64,000 nt of DNA from Cyclina sinensis (Eukaryota; Mollusca; Bivalvia; Venerida; Veneridae), in NCBI GenBank assembly GCA_012932295.1, contig JAAONU010000013.1, positions 40,934,627 to 40,998,626 on the forward strand, given 5' to 3'. Within the stretch, counting starts at the first letter, position 1; each line of letters opens with the position of its first letter. The position numbers and the translations under genes were made by a program. Positions 58,960-64,000 of this stretch are shown here, in pieces. Below the pieces are notes generated by a model. It was not told the DNA's origin, ran no database searches, and saw only the letters and a program-made list of their open reading frames with translations.

Positions 58960-59240
58960 TTAAATGTCGCATCGCCGCTAAATGTCGCACTTGACGTTAA
59001 ATGTCGCAATGAACGCTAAATGTCGTAATCGCCCTGGCAGTAAATGTCGCACTTTCAACGCTAAATGTCGCACAAAAGGTCATGACCGTTAAATGTCACA
59101 ACGTTAACGCTAAATGTCGCAATCAGTTGTATGATCCATCTTACTGTCTTGTAAACATTTAGCGTCCATTGCGACATTTAGCGTCAGCCTTGCGACATTT
59201 AACGTCAAGTGCGACATTTAGCGGCGATGGGACATTTAAC
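58960..59240. mobile_element. Foldback MITE built of repeated TAAATGTCGCA units
   Basis: The left arm has at least eight spaced copies of (C/G)CTAAATGTCGCA or GTTAAATGTCGCA; the right arm holds the reverse complements in mirror order. The outer 45 bp of the two arms are nearly perfect complements. Loop about 59,125-59,155. Confidence 0.75.
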
Positions 59241-61176
59241 GTTGCTACAACGACCACTCAAATTAGTGCCCTCCGGGCATGCACAGGTGTTTGAAATTAT
59301 ATTAGTAATTCAAGAGTCGAAACTGTTAATCTAGCTTCTTTTACCGAAGGATGATATATTATATATAATAAGTGTTATTTAAAATTGATGTAATTACAAC
59401 TTGATTGTAGGCATAATTAGTTTTCAGTTTGCAGAGGTTCAAAGCATAATATACATGTAGTTTTACATTTTTAGATCGATGCTTACCTATGTTGATTGAA
59501 TAAGAAAACGTTTTTGCTTGGTTGAATAAAATATTGAGTTAATGTAATTAAGGGCTAATTATGTTAAAATATTTACAGTTAAATTTTAATTGAGTCAGAC
59601 AAAATCTCCAGCATGGAGAAACAAAAAAGAAAAAGAGTTAAATCTCTAAGAAAAAGTCCAGTTAAGTTCAGTTTTTGCCGAGGACTCAACCCAGTATTAA
59701 GACCAACTTGTAGTATTGTTATTCGTTTCTGACCATCGTTATACATTATAATAGTGTTGTGTAACCTATGTGTTTTGTTATGACGTGGAATTATTACAGT
59801 GTCCCGTTTGAAAAAAAAATAGCGCCTTCTTTTGTTTCTTTCACAAGAATTTCTGATCGTTGCTCGAGATGCAACCGAACAACAATACAACTCACACATT
59901 AAGACCACCTTTCTTTATACCCAATGGTGGTCTTAACAGAAGAGTTTTACAGTACTTGGTAATTGATAATTATAAATTGATAATAGATCTAAATTGCACA
60001 GTTTCGACGCACCTAAGAAACAAAGCTTCATTGAATGGAACAGTAAGAATAAAACAAAGAAAATACCCTTGCCACGGAATTTTTATTCATTCATTGAAAG
60101 ATTCATGTAGTTATCAAGCGAGTGTAATTGAAATTCAAAGAATTAATTCAAATTTTGACAGGTAAAGGTCACCAACATGGCGGAAACGAGAGTACAATAA
60201 AACGACGCACTTGATTGGTTTCTAAAAATACACGTTATAAAGATTGGAATTCCACTTGCAGCAACTGCTACACAACAATTTTATGGCAGTGCGAGACAGT
60301 TTACAAATGAAACAAAGAAAGCTTAAAATAAATTATGATTATTTTATCCTACCTGAATCATTGTGAATGAAATTTGATTTCAAGAGGTGATTTACATAAG
60401 TTACAAGCTTAAGGTAACTGCTCAGTAAAAAAGAGAAGTTAATTAACTATATAATAATAATTGAATAAGTAAGCATTAACAATAATTATTTTAGGTAACG
60501 GGTAAAAATACAGCTGAAAATACAGCTGAAAACTAAAAATAAAAAAGAAGGACAGAAGATTTGCATCAGTCAGGCCTCGCTAATGTTTTGGGTAACAAGT
60601 ACATGTTACTTAACAGTGGTTTTCTTTTTATGTTAATCACATGAAAAGTCACATGGCAGTCACGTGACCTTAAAAATATCACAGAAACGAAGTTGGATGC
60701 GCACAGTTTCCTTCTACAATGTTTTCTTTGAATTTGGGCTGCTTTTAGTCCTGCCAATAAAAGTAATTAGAAAAAAAATGTGATTTAATGTAATCCATCG
60801 TAAAATCTATGAAAAAGAACATAAAAATATCTCACTCTCACAGTTTCGCATGAAATCAAAACACCATCTATTGATAGAACAAAATCAGAGAGAGTGACAT
60901 CACGGGATTTCCCCTTAGCCGAAAACGAGGTCAAAACTAAAATGGCGTCGAAAGAGGGTACTCAATGATAGATTTTTTACTCATCTTTTACATTAATTAT
61001 TTATTTAATTGATTAGTTTTTAATAAAATTTGCATTCCTATCGACGCCACATAATTGATGTACAGCCAACAAGTTTGTGTACAGTGACTCAATATACCAT
61101 AGCATTTTTTATTACTTTTGTCTCTACAAAGTCAAGGTTACTGTAAATTGATCTTGTAAAATGTAGTTTCTTTAAC
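59241..61176. other. Intergenic; no gene recognised
   Basis: AT-rich. Two CpG-containing ATG contexts (ATGGCGGAAACG at 60,178 and ATGGCGTCGAAAGAGG at 60,942 with a GTACTC possible donor) look like first-exon starts, but no following exon in a matching phase was found. Confidence 0.35.
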
Positions 61177-62011
61177 CAGGGCCTTAATTGAGAGGGAATG
61201 GACACTCGAAAATTGCGAAAATATGCATGCGCAGTCGGTTCTTTATAAATACCTTAATGGCGGGATTTACCGACAAATCGGTAACACGACAAATCGATAA
61301 CATAGTATAAAAAGGAGAAATCGGTAATAATAGAAATATTGTATGTACCAATAAAGGTGATTAAGTTGGTGTGAAAAGGCATATGGAGTACACTGTTTGT
61401 CATAGAAAGGTGCTAACATCACATGTCGGTAGTTTAAGAAGTTAGGCCTATTATTTTGTCTCAGCAGGTAATTATATAATTTGTGTTTGTCATGCAGTTA
61501 TCATTTTATTTAAATTATTAATGTTGATTCTATAAAACTCTAATCATAGTTACTTTTAGGATGAAAAGAAAAAAACTTTGTGATAGCACTTTTATGTTTT
61601 AAATTAAAGAAGTATGTTTTTCACTCGTTTTCATCAAAGACAGATTTTTAAATAAAAACTGTCTGAACAATGTCCTCCATCAGTCTTTTGACTAGCCTTG
61701 GCAGAACACCAGTCGTCTTTTACTCGTTGGCTTGCAAGAAAAACTTCTGTTGTTGAAGTTAAAAAAATATATATATAAAAGGTTAATGTTTCTTCTTTTT
61801 TACAAATTTTAGATTTTGAAAATCAGCCCATTATTGACAAAAATACCAAAGTTTTTGTAAAGTAGGTGCGAGCATTGCATTCCACTAACCAATGATAGGT
61901 AATCAATTATCGATTTTCCGTTATAAGATAAACAGCTGAACGCACGACAGCATAATTTGGTTATTCTTTCGATAGATAAGGAGTGTCCATTCCCTCTCAA
62001 TTAAGGCCCTG
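61177..62011. mobile_element. Non-autonomous hAT-like element, 835 bp, with perfect 31-bp termini
   Basis: Ends are perfect inverted repeats beginning CAGGGCCTTAATTGAGAGGG. Flanked by CTTTAAC on both sides (61,170-61,176 and 62,012-62,018). No transposase; recent by terminal identity. Confidence 0.85.
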
Positions 62012-62165
62012 CTTTAACTCGACTGTAAAAATCCTAGTGTTTTGTATTTTGTCAAGCTCTTTCCTCTTTTGGCTGTTTCATTATTCATCTCCTCATCGAT
62101 GGGGTTAATACAAGCTCAATGAGTTAGTTTGCTGTTCTTAAGTTGTATTCCATCAAACTGTTTTG

Positions 62166-62470
62166 GATGATTTTTAGCTCACCTGATGAAATGCTCAGCT
62201 TGGACTATAGGGATCACCCTTTGTCGTTCGTCATCCGTCATCAACATATTACTTCAAATGACATCTCCTACAAAACCACAAGGCCATTTTTAACCAAACT
62301 TGACAAAAAATATTATATTGCCCTAAAAATAGAAAAAATTCAAACAACATCTCCTCCTAAACTTCAAGGTCATCTTCCAACAAACTTCACAGAAATGTTT
62401 CTTACATAGTACTCTATTAAAAACTCCCAAAATTGTTACACTCTATTGCACAAAATGGGCCCAGAGCAAA
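62166..62470 (+). repeat. Dispersed repeat fragment (TTTAGCTCACCTGA family)
   Basis: TTTTTAGCTCACCTGATGAA followed by GGGATCACCCTTTGTCGTTCGTCATCCGTCATC resembles, from memory, a repeat common in bivalve genomes. Not checked against a library. The 88-residue frame through it is not considered a gene. Confidence 0.35.
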
Positions 62471-62548
62471 AATACATGTAGAGTACACGCCAGGACAAAC
62501 TCACATTTTCTGCTTTATTTGGCGGACGCAGAAAAAAATATCCGCCGC

Positions 62549-62580
62549 GACATCGAGGAAAAACGGATTTCCTCGATGTC
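62549..62580. repeat. Perfect short hairpin
   Basis: GACATCGAGGAAA and its exact complement TTTCCTCGATGTC are separated by six bases. Confidence 0.7.
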
Positions 62581-62589
62581 ATCGTGAAA

Positions 62590-63420
62590 TATCTCAGCCA
62601 ATTTGACAACTAGCGCGAAAATAATTAGAGTCATAACTCACCTGGATAAGCTGAACAGTTAATGAAACGACCGTAATGAAACTGTGCATTTTACGTCTGC
62701 CAATTATGTGACATTTGGTAAAATTAAAACCAAATTTCTAATACATTTGCTGTGTAGGTTTATGTGTATTTCCGTCGTTGAAAACGCTCGTCATTGTATA
62801 GCAAAATCGATCAATAATTTTGTCAAGCGCATAGACGATACAGTCGCAGTAGGGTTTACATGTTGTATGTTTTCTTTAAATATAGGAAAGCAGTTTTAAC
62901 ACGTGTAAATCGAAAACCAGTCAATTTATTTTCTGAAAATAGGGTCAGCTGTTCCGAGAAGCAATTACTTTTGGTTTTTAATTGTCATTCCTTCCATTAA
63001 CAAATACGAGCATTCGTAAACAAATGCATCAGAATGAGAGTTTTATACATTTAACTGATATTTTAAAGCATAAAATTTGCCGAAATGCGTGTAATCAGGA
63101 TTTCTTTGAGTCTCGATACGTCAATTCTTACCTGTGAAAAAGTTCGCGGAACCATTTAGCAGACGTCCGCCGTGATATTTGGTGACCATGTCCGCGGTGG
63201 TGACCCGAAATGCGGTGGATTTGGTCGGGTTTTAAGGAATGGGTATTCCGCGACTACTATGTGCTTACAAATAAAGTATAACATACTTAAGTATGTTTTT
63301 TCTTACAACTCACATTTAAAAAAAATTTTTCACAACTAGCATCATTCTTGTGTATAAATTACTTTTGTTGCATACGATGTTAAATGTTACAAACTGTCAT
63401 TTGTCTCTTCTTTCAAACAG
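62590..63420. other. Intergenic, nothing clear
   Basis: No coding frame or family resemblance. A GC-richer patch (63,140-63,255) repeats words such as GTCCGC and GCGGTGG and resembles 62,520-62,550 (GGCGGACGC), perhaps the two ends of one degenerate transposon. Confidence 0.3.
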
Positions 63421-63849
63421 GTTCTCCTGAGACTGAATTCTACTGTTTTGAATCCTCTGCCAAATTTACAGCAAACATTAAACAGATTCAAACAAGATCC
63501 ATTGGATCCTGCTGAAGAAAACAGAATCAAAGAAGAAATTAAGGAATGGAAGAAAATGGAGAGCGAATTAGAGTATGTGATACAACAGATGAAAACCGAG
63601 TTTAAGCAGCTCCTTGGTAGAACTGCTCATGAAGTACAGCAGGTGAGGACAGAGTTACAGCAACACGTTGGTAAAAGTGCTGAAGAAGTACAGCAGGTGA
63701 GCACAGAGTTAGAGCAACACGTTAGTAAAAGTGCTCAAGAAGTACAGCAGGTGAAGACAGAGTTAGAGCAAGACATTGGAAGAAGTGCTCAAGAAGTACA
63801 GCAGGTGAAGACAGAAGGTGAAGACAGAGTAAGAGCAACACGTTGGTAA
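63421..63849 (+). CDS. Coiled-coil protein exon with 18-residue repeats (partial gene)
   Basis: An exon opening at an acceptor (TTTCAAACAG, edge 63,421) encodes a helical segment (NLQQTLNRFKQDPLDP, then EENRIKEEIKEWKKMESE) and then 18-residue repeats of the type EVQQVRTELQQHVGKSA. Heptad-like spacing indicates a long coiled coil. The frame closes at 63,849 after a 13-bp slippage in the array. Each repeat contains CAG followed by GTGAGG or GTGAAG, a potential splice donor, so the true exon may end at the first (63,642) or a later unit. Family not recognised; upstream exons and the 3' end are not visible. Confidence 0.45.
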   Translation, partial: VLLRLNSTVLNPLPNLQQTLNRFKQDPLDPAEENRIKEEIKEWKKMESELEYVIQQMKTEFKQLLGRTAHEVQQVRTELQQHVGKSAEEVQQVSTELEQHVSKSAQEVQQVKTELEQDIGRSAQEVQQVKTEGEDRVRATRW

Positions 63850-64000
63850 AAGTGCTCAAGAAGTACAGCAGGTGAAGACAGAGCAACATGTTTGTAAAAG
63901 TGCTCAAGAAGTACAGCAGGTGAGGACAGAGTTAGAGCAACAAGTTAGTAAAAGTGTTCAAGAAGTACAGCAGGTGAGGACAGAGTTAGAGCAACACGTA
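63628..64000. repeat. 54-bp tandem repeat, about 7 copies to the window edge
   Basis: Unit contains GAAGTACAGCAGGTGAGGAC and AGAGTTAGAGCAACACGTTG. One unit has a 13-bp duplication and another lacks 12 bases, which break the reading frame. Confidence 0.9.

Overview
This is eukaryotic, intron-rich, AT-rich DNA with many tandem repeats and transposable elements. The protein families (ependymin-related secreted proteins, a DM9-repeat lectin-like gene, tRNA-derived SINEs, CR1-like and L1/Tx1-like LINEs, a mariner) point to a lophotrochozoan, most likely a bivalve mollusc. That assignment is inference. No rRNA, stand-alone tRNA or CRISPR was seen.

Layout. 1-2.6 kb: two DM9-repeat cassettes on the minus strand (the upstream one frameshifted), with a TATA box and a non-coding first exon. 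3.9-7.5 kb: a six-exon, highly divergent G-protein alpha subunit gene (Galpha-like 1, plus strand) that goes from the P-loop exon almost directly to switch I/II, so the helical domain is missing. 7.7-8.6 kb: a 35-bp minisatellite. 8.8-38.9 kb: a head-to-tail tandem segmental duplication of about 14 kb. Unit A (about 8,835-23,037) and unit B (about 23,038-38,931) each hold one further divergent Galpha-like gene on plus, then two ependymin-related genes on minus. In unit A the second ependymin gene is cut off at the duplication junction and carries an 11-bp deletion. In unit B the Galpha-like gene has a stop codon and a lost splice donor, and an intact mariner sits in its last intron. The copy of the second ependymin gene reaching past the unit B end (36.1-40.1 kb) is complete.

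41.4-52.1 kb: nested retrotransposons. A 5'-truncated L1/Tx1-like LINE, flanked by a 96-bp target duplication, is split by a full-length CR1-like LINE on the opposite strand whose two long ORFs share one frame and are separated by a single UAG. 52-64 kb: mostly gene-poor DNA with several non-autonomous DNA transposons (including two hAT-like elements with clear terminal repeats), a tRNA-derived SINE, foldback repeats, and at the right edge a coiled-coil exon built of 18-residue repeats.

The most unusual content is the Galpha-like family. All three genes share intron phases 1-2-2-0-1 and identical lengths for exon 2 (46 bp) and exon 5 (154 bp). Gene 1 keeps a recognisable P-loop but lacks the helical domain and the catalytic glutamine. 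The genes in units A and B have lost most of the guanine-nucleotide-binding motifs and gained a cysteine-rich C-terminal tail. They look like lineage-specific pseudo-G-proteins, physically linked to, and partly interleaved with, secreted ependymin-related genes. Extra Galpha-like exon fragments lie within and between the ependymin genes. Whether the two families act together cannot be told from sequence.
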